A DNA stretch of 64,000 bases. It comes from JBJMQS01 sp045802605 (lineage in GTDB: Bacteria; Planctomycetota; Planctomycetia; Gemmatales; Gemmataceae). The stretch is from positions 1-64,000 of the forward strand of contig JBJMQS010000074.1 of NCBI GenBank assembly GCA_045802605.1, written 5' to 3'. Below the pieces are notes generated by a model that worked only from the letters and a program-made list of their open reading frames with translations, was not told where the DNA came from and ran no database searches. The position numbers and the translations under genes were made by a program. Below, piece after piece: positions 44,451 through 52,078 of the stretch (position 1 is the stretch's first letter; every line of letters begins with the position of its first letter).

Positions 44451-45071
44451 GTATTTGCGCTTCCGGGCCGGCCATAGGGACGTGACCACGCCCAAAGCCG
44501 TCACCGCCCACAACCACCATGGCGCACGCGGCGGCACAACGCTCCGCAACTCGAACACCTTTTCGCCGGCCGTGTCGTCGGAGCGATTCGAATCGACCCA
44601 CACGCCGGACTCGTCGGGTGTCCACGCCATCCACTGGCGGCCGGGGATGCGGTTGATTAGCCGGCCGGTCTGCGCGTTCCAGAGCACCAGATTTTGATCC
44701 TCTGGTGGCCACCATGACGCCGGGAGATGCCGCTGCAATTGTTTCTGCCACCAGGGGCCTTGGTATTTTGTCGAAGGATTTTCAAAGGCGATGATCAGTC
44801 GGCCATTCGGCGAAAAATCAGGGGAGAACCCGGCCTGCATACCGCCCTTTCCAGCGCCGCCGCCCTTGGCATTCATCCCATACGCGATGAGCATGACGCG
44901 TTCATCGTTGAGCGTGGGGTTCGACCAAGCGATGTTCGTATTTGGCGCGAAGTTGACGTGCATCTCGCGCAGAGGTCGCTGGGCCATGAGCCACCAGGTG
45001 ACCCACACGGCGACGACGATCATTGCGACCACACCGATGCGAAGAATGCGGAGCATCAGGCGAAGTAACAT
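44430..45071 (-). CDS. Array paralogue E: internally shortened member
   Basis: This 213-residue member keeps the N-terminal helix (MLRILRIGVVAMIVVAVWVTWW), a stub of the repeat domain and the full C-terminal module. That module is LVLWNAQTGRLINRIPGRQW, WTPDESGVWVDSNRSDDTAG and APWWLWAVTALGVVTSLW. About 290 residues of the repeat domain are absent compared with neighbours, yet the frame is intact. It may be a degenerate deletion product or a minimal version keeping both membrane anchors. The downstream end is overlapped by the R6-like repeat. Confidence 0.75.
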   Translation of the reverse strand: MLLRLMLRILRIGVVAMIVVAVWVTWWLMAQRPLREMHVNFAPNTNIAWSNPTLNDERVMLIAYGMNAKGGGAGKGGMQAGFSPDFSPNGRLIIAFENPSTKYQGPWWQKQLQRHLPASWWPPEDQNLVLWNAQTGRLINRIPGRQWMAWTPDESGVWVDSNRSDDTAGEKVFELRSVVPPRAPWWLWAVTALGVVTSLWPARKRKYLLSPPS

Positions 45072-45086
45072 GGGGGAACTCTCTTT

Positions 45087-45162
45087 AAGAGCGTCGAGGC
45101 GTTAGCCCGACGTGGTAGCATTGCAAGACTAAGACACGTCGGGCTTACGCCTCGACGCTCTT
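45087..45162. repeat. Palindromic repeat, family R3
   Basis: Arms AAGAGCGTCGAGGCGTTAGC.. (45087-45114) and ..TTACGCCTCGACGCTCTT (45135-45162) are complementary with one mismatch. It lies upstream of paralogue E and encodes the C-terminal KSVEA of paralogue F. Confidence 0.92.
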
Positions 45163-46641
45163 TGAATACCGACTTCGCCACGTGCGGCGCATATCCCAGA
45201 TCATTGCGGCTACGCCCGCGGCGGTCAATGACCAGAGCCACCAGGGGGCGGGTGGAGCGGCGATCGGGAATTGCCGGAATAGCACGCGATCGGCGACGTC
45301 GGTGATCATGCTGGACGTCCAGATGGTGGCATTGTCGGGGCCGAAGCCTATGAAGTCGTCGCCGGGGACCGTGTGCACGATTCGGCGGGCTTGTGTGTCG
45401 AGCACGCGGTGAGAAAAATCGGAGTGATCCAGTTGGAGAAAATCGGCCACCCCGCGTGGCATCCACGATGGCGATCGCTGATATTGAGACATTTCACCCC
45501 AGACGACGTAGCGCTCATCGCGGGAGAAGCGCCCCCGGCTGCGCTGGCACGTGCATCGATGTGAATACAGCGGCGTGCGTGTGTCCGCGTCGTAAAGCGT
45601 CAACGTTGTCGGTGTTTTGGCCGGATACTCGTCGAGGTAGCCGGTCAAGATGTAACGGCTCGGATAGGAGAACACGGTCCGTGCATCATCGACATGCAGA
45701 TCATCGAGTGGCACGGGCGGATCGGTGTGCATGTCCCAGATGCGGTGGTCCGAGCGGTTGTAATACACCATCAGATATCGATCGTTTTGCAACCACAGCG
45801 CACCCATCCAGGGATCACCGGCGTTCGTCTGCACCGGAAGTGCCGCCTGCGGAGTGAAGTCGGGCAGCGACACGATGTGGATCGTCCAATCGCGCTTCGG
45901 TGAGCCAGGTTCCAGCGGATGCGACGCAGGGTACGCCAGACGCCGGCCATCGCCGGATGGTTGCCAAGTGTGGTCATATCGCGGCAACTCCGTGCGATTG
46001 AGTAGCTGACCGGTTTTCGCATCGAACACGACCAAGACGCGAAGCTCATTCCCTTCCGCAACGATCTGTAATTGTTTCGTGAAATGAAGTGAGTAGTTAC
46101 CCATTTTGGGTAATGAGATACCGGCCACCCCCGTCGTCAGATCGTAAAGATCCCATCGGCCGCCTTCGGCGCTCGTGTAAATGGCGAGCACGTTGTATCC
46201 GTCGTAGTCACAGATTTGCAGGCGATCGCGAGACTCCGGTTGCGTGCGATCCGCCGGAATCGTGAAACGCAATCGGCACGTCTCGACGTCGTAGACTTCG
46301 ACGGTGTAGTCGGGCCGCAACACTGCGATCGTGGAAAGCGAAACCGTGAACTCGCGGGCCGGCCGTTCAATACGCAACTCCTCAAGGCCCGCGTCGATAT
46401 TGCCTCGGTAGTACTGATAGGTTTTGATGTCGTTCTGTGTCGGCGTGTCATATTCGAAGTCATCACGATCGGTGGTTATGCCGTCGGGCCGAAGAGTCAT
46501 GCGGCGCGAACGCACCCCGGGCGCTTCGTAGGATCGGATAGGAGTCTCGGGCCACAACCACCAAACGATCCAGGCGGTGGCGATGACTAGCGCCGCGAGC
46601 GTTGTTGCACGGAAGAGCAGTCGCAGAACGGTGCGGAGCAT
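45145..46641 (-). CDS. Array paralogue F: membrane-anchored WD40-like protein
   Basis: The 498-residue protein starts MLRTVLRLLFRATTLAALVI, with the helix ending in IVWWLWPETPIRS. The repeat domain includes VLRPDYTVEVYDVETC, LVVFDAKTGQLLNRTELPR, WTIHIVSLPDFTPQAALPV, TLTLYDADTRTPLYS and VLDTQARRIVHTVPGDDFIG. It closes with the helix PAPWWLWSLTAAGVAAMIWDM and RRTWRSR. The C-terminal KSVEA is made by palindrome R3. It groups with C and D. Confidence 0.85.
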   Translation of the reverse strand: MLRTVLRLLFRATTLAALVIATAWIVWWLWPETPIRSYEAPGVRSRRMTLRPDGITTDRDDFEYDTPTQNDIKTYQYYRGNIDAGLEELRIERPAREFTVSLSTIAVLRPDYTVEVYDVETCRLRFTIPADRTQPESRDRLQICDYDGYNVLAIYTSAEGGRWDLYDLTTGVAGISLPKMGNYSLHFTKQLQIVAEGNELRVLVVFDAKTGQLLNRTELPRYDHTWQPSGDGRRLAYPASHPLEPGSPKRDWTIHIVSLPDFTPQAALPVQTNAGDPWMGALWLQNDRYLMVYYNRSDHRIWDMHTDPPVPLDDLHVDDARTVFSYPSRYILTGYLDEYPAKTPTTLTLYDADTRTPLYSHRCTCQRSRGRFSRDERYVVWGEMSQYQRSPSWMPRGVADFLQLDHSDFSHRVLDTQARRIVHTVPGDDFIGFGPDNATIWTSSMITDVADRVLFRQFPIAAPPAPWWLWSLTAAGVAAMIWDMRRTWRSRYSKSVEA

Positions 46642-46653
46642 TTCTTTGTTCTA

Positions 46654-46731
46654 GGCGAGCGGGGTTGCGTGAGCGCCCCGAGGGCCTGCGAGCCGCGAAT
46701 GACTCGGGGCGCTTACGCAACCCCGCTCGCC
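46654..46731. repeat. Palindromic repeat, family R2
   Basis: Arms GGCGAGCGGGGTTGCGTGAG.. (46654-46682) and ..CTTACGCAACCCCGCTCGCC (46703-46731) are complementary over 29 bases with one mismatch. It separates paralogues F and G and encodes the last codons of G. Confidence 0.92.
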
Positions 46732-48257
46732 GATGGCCGGCGCTTCCAAGTGCGGCGAACATCCCACACGATGGCCACCGCGCCAGCGGCGGTCACTAAC
46801 CAGAGCCACCAGGGGTATGACGTCGGCACGGGCCACTTGGAAAACGTGGTGTCCGATTGGCGGACGGTGTGATTGGTTGAGGCCACCCACACGCTCGAGT
46901 CGTCGGGTGACCAGGCGACGACGCGATCGCCGGGAATGCGTTTGAAGACCCGGCCAGTTTGTGCGTCCCACAGCACGACTTCATAACGGGGCACCGGCGG
47001 CAGCCATCGTGACAGGTGCCGGCGAATCATCTGTTCCGCCCAGGAGATTTGCCGTTCCTTCGCCGTGCCCGACCCGGTGAGCCAACGGCCCGACGGAGAA
47101 AAATAAAGACTATGTTGCCGTTGATCGTCTTCCAGAGGCACAGGCGCCAACGACGGCAAAGCCGCGAGGCGACTGAAACTTTCTGCGTCGCGCGGCCCCG
47201 AACGGTTTTCAAGCGATACGCGATCTCCGGTCGGCGAGAACTCGATCGCTTGAAAATAACCGGCTGCGTGCACCAAGCCGAGTTCGTCGTCGATGCAGCG
47301 CGGCGGCCGCACGCCGAGATCCCAAACAATCCCACCCATCGAGTGCGAATTGAGTTTGACAAAGCGCCCGTCTGGACTGAATTTTCCTTCGGACAAATAC
47401 TGCCCCGGCGATAGCTGCAATTCGAAGTCGGTTTCTTTCTTGAATTCCGTGGACCAGAGCGTCACGGCGGCGGACGTGGGCGGTTCCTTGGGATCGCTCC
47501 CGCCGCGTGCCCGGCCCACAAGCACGCCGCCATTTGGCGAAAAGCTGACGCAGCCGAAGCGATCGCCTGGCACGGGGAGCGTCGCGAGTTTCTCGCCGCT
47601 CGCCGTGTCGAAAACGAGAAGTTCATTGCGATCGGCTGTGAAGATAGCCGCACGGGAGCCGTCCTTAGCGAAGGCCGGCTAGCCGGTGACCTTTTCGACT
47701 CGCAGACGGCGCTGCTTCTTGGGTACGTCCCAGACTTCGAGAACAGAGTCGGCGTCTGCGAGCACCGCCAAGTAACGGTCGTCATCGCTGGCCCCGAAAT
47801 GTGCAAAAAACCAGGGCGGTCCTTTGTAACGTGGGCGCAGGGCCGGCAATGCGAACCGCACATCGCCTTGCGGGAGATTCACGACCTCGACCACGCCATT
47901 GTCATCAACTCGTACAAACCAACTCAGTCGCGGCGTGGTGAAGTGCTTTTCGGGAGCCTTCATCTCATTCATTGCCAGGAGCCTATAACCCTTCGCGGCT
48001 TCGAGATCGGCGAGATACACGCTGCGGCCGGGGAATTTCGAGTCGCTGTCGAGATATTCCGACATCGTGTAAACGATGTGATTGCTCGCCGGCGGCGCTT
48101 CGCCTACCATGGTGACGGAAGTGCCGCCGTTACCCCACGTCGATTTCACTTCTTTGGCCGGCCGTTGCTGCAGGATCCACCAACCAAGCCACGCCGCGGC
48201 GACGAGTGCGATGATGGCACCCAGACGCAGCAGAGCCGAGAGCAGGCGAAGGAACAT
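46713..48257 (-). pseudogene. Array paralogue G: membrane-anchored WD40-like protein with an in-frame amber codon
   Basis: The N-terminal 192 codons (48257 to 47679) have the helix (LGAIIALVAAAWLGWWIL) and the first repeats, and end at TAG after VEKVTG. The same frame then continues without further stops to 46713: PAFAKDGSRAAIFTADRNEL and the rest of the repeats, ending in PWWLWLVTAAGAVAIVWDV. Total length would be 514 residues. One point mutation, a readthrough event or a sequencing error could explain it. An ATG at 47573 could start a shortened product. Confidence 0.85.
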
Positions 48258-48271
48258 GGGAAACTCTCTTT

Positions 48272-48347
48272 AAGAGCGTCGAGGCGTCAGCCCGACGTGG
48301 GAGCGTTGCAAATTTCAATCACGTCGGGCTTACGCCTCGACACTCTT
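48272..48347. repeat. Palindromic repeat, family R3
   Basis: Arms AAGAGCGTCGAGGCGTCAGC.. (48272-48299) and ..TTACGCCTCGACACTCTT (48320-48347) are complementary with two mismatches. It lies upstream of paralogue G and supplies the C-terminal KSVEA and stop of paralogue H. Confidence 0.92.
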
Positions 48348-49850
48348 TAAAGGCCGCCGCTTCCACGTGCGGCGCATGTCCCACGCGATCGCTGACACGC
48401 CAATGGCGGTCGCCAGCCAGAGCCACCACGGCGGAGCAGCCGCGACGGTTGACCAAAGGCCAAACACTCTTTTGCCACTGCGAAATTCGCTCATGTCGAG
48501 CCAGACGGCGGATTCATCAGCGTTCCATGCGGTGACAAACTTTCCCGCCAGACGATTGGCAATTCGTCCGGTTTGCGCGTCACGGACAACAACGAAATCG
48601 TCGGGAATGGAAATCCAAGTGGTCGGCAGCTTGCCGATAATCCATTGCAGCCATGGACCGAGTGACGGCGGACGAAGAGCAAAGCCAGTAAGCCACCGAC
48701 CTGATGGCGAGAACGTTGCAGTGATTTGATTCGGTTCCTCAAGCAGGATTGTTGACAGACTTGGCAGCTCTCGCAAAGTCAATGATGCACCCCCCGGGGG
48801 TAACAACGAAATACGTTTGAGAACCACAAGTCGTCGTCCATTTGGATCAAGACGGACCTGTTGTTTTTCCAAACCCAATTCGTCTGGTAAGTTTAGGTCC
48901 ACACTTTCTAATTGAAGCTGCGGATCAAGACATTGCGGAGGATTGGGCGCGAAGTCCCACGCAACGTCGGCCCTTTGATGTGTCCAGAGCCCGAAACGCC
49001 CATCACTTGAAAAGCGACAAAGTTGAAAGCTGCCAACTAGCTTTGTAAATTCACGATCCCTGCTGAGATAATCGGCGGACCAAAGCGTGAATTGCGCGGG
49101 AACCAAGAACGTCTGCGCGCGCCCAATCGCACGGCTGCCGCGCAGTGCGGTCTGTGACTGACCGATGAGCAGGCGACCATCAGGCGCAAAGCTCACGCAG
49201 CCCACACTCGGGCCTGGCGCATCGATTTCCGCGAGCTGATGGCCCGAGGCAATGTCCCACACTCCAACACGATTGGTATCCATGAAGCCCGCGACACGCG
49301 AGCCGTTGGGAGAAAACGCTGCGCGTTCAACGAATTGATCGAGCTGTTGGCTTCGTGATTGCGCAGGAATGTCCCAGATCTCAATGCCATTGCCATCTTG
49401 CGGGACGATGGCTAGATAGCGATCGTCGGACGAACCAGTCAGGTAATATCTTTTGAGTGGATTAGCCTCAAACTGCGGATTAATTGTGAATTGCGATCCA
49501 GCCGCGGCGGGTTTCACGATGTGAACAATTCCATCGCTTCCGTACCACACCGCGTAGCTTTGTTGCTTTGAGAAAAACGGCTCGCGCATGTTGACATCGC
49601 TGACGAGTTCCGTGGAAGTGCCTTTGTCGAGGTCCAAATCAACCAACGTACAAAGACCATTCACTCGACGAAAAAGATGGATGAGTCGTTCTTGTCCGCT
49701 GGTGATTTCACCGTAGGTCGTGTCGTGGAAATTGGCTCCCCAATCCACTTCCACTCGTCGCAATGGCGACGCCGGCAGAATCCACCAGGCGAACCAAGCC
49801 CCGGCAACGATCAGGAACTGCGCAGCGAATCGCAACACGCGGAAGAGCAT
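48330..49850 (-). CDS. Array paralogue H: membrane-anchored WD40-like protein
   Basis: The 506-residue protein starts MLFRVLRFAAQFLIVAGAWF, nearly the same as paralogue I. The repeat domain includes YLAIVPQDGNGIEIWDIPAQ, RVGVWDIASGHQLAEIDAP, FTLWSADYLSRDREFTKLVG, RLVVLKRISLLPPGG and VVRDAQTGRIANRLAGK. It ends PWWLWLATAIGVSAIAWDM with RRTWKRR. A 29-base R2 arm lies close upstream, as for paralogue I, and the flanking sequence GAGCATGCACTTGTT is also shared. H and I are thus recent duplicates. Confidence 0.85.
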   Translation of the reverse strand: MLFRVLRFAAQFLIVAGAWFAWWILPASPLRRVEVDWGANFHDTTYGEITSGQERLIHLFRRVNGLCTLVDLDLDKGTSTELVSDVNMREPFFSKQQSYAVWYGSDGIVHIVKPAAAGSQFTINPQFEANPLKRYYLTGSSDDRYLAIVPQDGNGIEIWDIPAQSRSQQLDQFVERAAFSPNGSRVAGFMDTNRVGVWDIASGHQLAEIDAPGPSVGCVSFAPDGRLLIGQSQTALRGSRAIGRAQTFLVPAQFTLWSADYLSRDREFTKLVGSFQLCRFSSDGRFGLWTHQRADVAWDFAPNPPQCLDPQLQLESVDLNLPDELGLEKQQVRLDPNGRRLVVLKRISLLPPGGASLTLRELPSLSTILLEEPNQITATFSPSGRWLTGFALRPPSLGPWLQWIIGKLPTTWISIPDDFVVVRDAQTGRIANRLAGKFVTAWNADESAVWLDMSEFRSGKRVFGLWSTVAAAPPWWLWLATAIGVSAIAWDMRRTWKRRPLKSVEA

Positions 49851-49862
49851 GCACTTGTTCTA

Positions 49863-49938
49863 GGCGAGCGGGGTTGCGTGAGCGCCCCGATGGTTTGGAG
49901 CTCAAAAGACTCGGGGCGCTTACGCAACCCCGCTCGCC
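49863..49938. repeat. Palindromic repeat, family R2
   Basis: Arms GGCGAGCGGGGTTGCGTGAG.. (from 49863) and ..CTTACGCAACCCCGCTCGCC (to 49938) are complementary over about 27 bases. It lies between the start of paralogue H and the stop of the small lipoprotein gene. Confidence 0.9.
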
Positions 49939-49942
49939 GATG

Positions 49943-50416
49943 TCACAGTCCAGCGGCGGATTTTTCGGTTAGCTCAGGATCGGAGCCGGCGAAGTCGAGC
50001 GTCACTTGGACGGAGCCGTGCTTACAAGTGAGCTGAAAGTGGGTGCTGGGACCATTGGGCGTCAAATCCAATTTGGAGAGGCCGAGGATGTTTTTCACTC
50101 GAAACGTGGATTGGCCGGGCTTGAGGTCTTCGTATTGCTCCTTCGTCACCGGCCATTCAATTTCGATTTTGATCAGCTTGGCATCGTCGGTTCCAGATGA
50201 CTTCGCGCGGAAGAATTTTGTGTCTTCTTTCTTTTCGCCTGCGACCGCGTAGGAGCCGCCCGGTTTCTCGGTGCCGGCTGGCGTCCCCGGAGCAGCGGTG
50301 ACAACTGGAGTCGCGCCATTCGTTTGCGTTGTGCTCGGGGCTGGCGGCGGCGTTTTACTGGAGCCACATCCTAATGCGAGTGACAAACTCAGAATGAGAA
50401 TGACGCGGCGATTCAT
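49943..50416 (-). CDS. Hypothetical lipoprotein within the array
   Basis: The 157-residue protein has a lipoprotein signal (MNRRVILILSLSLALGC) followed by a Thr/Pro/Ala-rich linker. A folded C-terminal part follows (TDDAKLIKIEIEWPVTKEQYEDLKPGQSTFRVKN, LTCKHGSVQVTLDFAGSD). It is the only non-paralogue inside the array, placed between H and I. That position may indicate a partner of the array proteins. No family was recognised. ATG 50416 starts the lipoprotein signal; the frame reaches 50461. Confidence 0.72.
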   Translation of the reverse strand: MNRRVILILSLSLALGCGSSKTPPPAPSTTQTNGATPVVTAAPGTPAGTEKPGGSYAVAGEKKEDTKFFRAKSSGTDDAKLIKIEIEWPVTKEQYEDLKPGQSTFRVKNILGLSKLDLTPNGPSTHFQLTCKHGSVQVTLDFAGSDPELTEKSAAGL

Positions 50417-50476
50417 GGCGATACTCCAAGAGAAGGGTAGGGACAGTGTATGCCGTCTCACTTGGCGCGATTTGAA

Positions 50477-51991
50477 TTACGCCGCGACGCTCGCGGAGTG
50501 CCGGCGACGCCAGGTGCGGTGGATGTCCCAGAGGATGGTGACGAGGGCGAGCGCGGTGAGGGCGTAGAGCCACCAGGCTGGGCCGCGAGGAGTGACGGAG
50601 TACAACTCGAAGATTTTTTTGCTCGCAGATTGACTGGAGCGATTCGATTCCATCCACACTGCGGACTCGTCGCGAGTCCATGCCAGGGGTTGTTTGCCAG
50701 GCACACTTTGTTGAAAATGGCCAGTATTCGCGTCCCAGATGAGGCAAGTGACGTCTGTATTTTTCAGCCACGACGATGGCAAGTATTTTCGCAATTGTGT
50801 TTTCCAAAATGGATCAATTTTGCTACTGCGAAGTTCGTAGGCAATGATCCATCGCCCGCTTGGCGAGAAATCTGGCGCAAGAGCTTCGTTTGGTTTCTCG
50901 ATCTCGATGGCGTTCATTGTCGGTAATTCGTAAAGTCGAATACACATCTCGTTAGTACAAACAATGCGATGGCCTGTACGATCGATTCGTTGAATTCCAT
51001 GAAACGAATTGTCTGCGTCATCTGGCCGCAAGTGCGGATCTAAGCAAGTTGCTGGCTGGGTGCCCAGATCCCAAACCAGTTTGTCAGTGTGGAATGTAGA
51101 AAAAGCGAGATAACGACCGTCATCGGAAAAGCTTGCAGGCGAGATCCCATCCCTCGCCAGCAATTGAAATTCGGCGTCTTTGTGGGTGTAGTCCGCGCTC
51201 CACAGAACGACGTCCGCTGGTGTTTTTCCGTCCGTCCTCGCAGAAACTCCGGGCGTATTGATGACCGAGGACGATGATCCCACCGTAAATGCTTTCAACT
51301 GAACGACGAGCAATCGGCCATCGGGCGCGAAACACACCAAGGTGGGTTCCGTATGCGGCGCGGCTAGAGTCGCAAGTTCGTAGCCAGAATTAATCTCCCA
51401 CACGCGGACAGTGTTTGAGTCCGTGAACGCAGCCACTTTCGAGCCATCACTCGAGATCGCCAAGCTATGGTGTTTCGCGATGACCCCTTCGAAACGCCTG
51501 CGCACGGTGAGGTTTTTCATATCCCAAATTTCTGCAATGGGAAGAATGTCCACAGTGGTAACTAGCAGCAACTGATCGTCGTTTGATGTGCCGTGAAGGT
51601 CTCGGCGAATAGCAGTGCCTGTCAGCTCGGCGGGAATTGTGCGCTGAGATTTGTCGCCACCTGTTCGGGCGACGTGCATGAGAAGTTCGCTGTCTCGCCA
51701 CGCGAGCCAGCCTGCCCGCCAACCCACGGCCCAACCATCCATGCGATCCGTGTCGCCGAATTCGGCATATTGCCCGTTCGCAAAGTTGACGTCGAAGAGG
51801 CGCGCGGGTCCCTCCGTGACGAGCAATGTTCGCTCTTGATTGAGTTGAGGAGGTGTCCAGGTAAGTTCTTGTCCCGCCGAAATCGAAATTCGCATTTCGC
51901 TAATCGGTTGCTGGGAATAGATCCACCAGGCGAACCAAGCGGCGGCGACGATCAGAAACAGCGCAGCGAATCGCAGCACGCGGAAGAGCAT
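50477..51991 (-). CDS. Array paralogue I: membrane-anchored WD40-like protein (first in the array by direction)
   Basis: The 504-residue protein begins MLFRVLRFAALFLIVAAAWF. The repeat domain includes LLLVTTVDILPIAEIWDMKN, SNTVRVWEINSGYELATLA, ADVVLWSADYTHKDAEFQLL, DKLVWDLGTQPATCLDPHL and a VTCLIWDANTGHFQQSVPGK segment. It ends AWWLYALTALALVTILWDI with the basic tail RTWRRR. As the most upstream member it may carry the main promoter. It and H share both coding start and upstream flank, pointing to duplication of a gene plus repeat unit. Confidence 0.85.
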   Translation of the reverse strand: MLFRVLRFAALFLIVAAAWFAWWIYSQQPISEMRISISAGQELTWTPPQLNQERTLLVTEGPARLFDVNFANGQYAEFGDTDRMDGWAVGWRAGWLAWRDSELLMHVARTGGDKSQRTIPAELTGTAIRRDLHGTSNDDQLLLVTTVDILPIAEIWDMKNLTVRRRFEGVIAKHHSLAISSDGSKVAAFTDSNTVRVWEINSGYELATLAAPHTEPTLVCFAPDGRLLVVQLKAFTVGSSSSVINTPGVSARTDGKTPADVVLWSADYTHKDAEFQLLARDGISPASFSDDGRYLAFSTFHTDKLVWDLGTQPATCLDPHLRPDDADNSFHGIQRIDRTGHRIVCTNEMCIRLYELPTMNAIEIEKPNEALAPDFSPSGRWIIAYELRSSKIDPFWKTQLRKYLPSSWLKNTDVTCLIWDANTGHFQQSVPGKQPLAWTRDESAVWMESNRSSQSASKKIFELYSVTPRGPAWWLYALTALALVTILWDIHRTWRRRHSASVAA

Positions 51992-52003
51992 GCACTTGTT
52001 TTA

Positions 52004-52077
52004 GGCGAGCGGGGTTGCGTAAGCGCCCCGAGGGCCTGGAGTTCGAAAGACTCGGGGCGCTTACGCAACCCCGCTCG
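52004..52077. repeat. Palindromic repeat, family R2
   Basis: Arms GGCGAGCGGGGTTGCGTAAG.. (from 52004) and ..CTTACGCAACCCCGCTCG (to 52077) are complementary over about 27 bases. It separates polX from paralogue I and could be a terminator for polX. Confidence 0.9.
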
Positions 52078-52078
52078 T

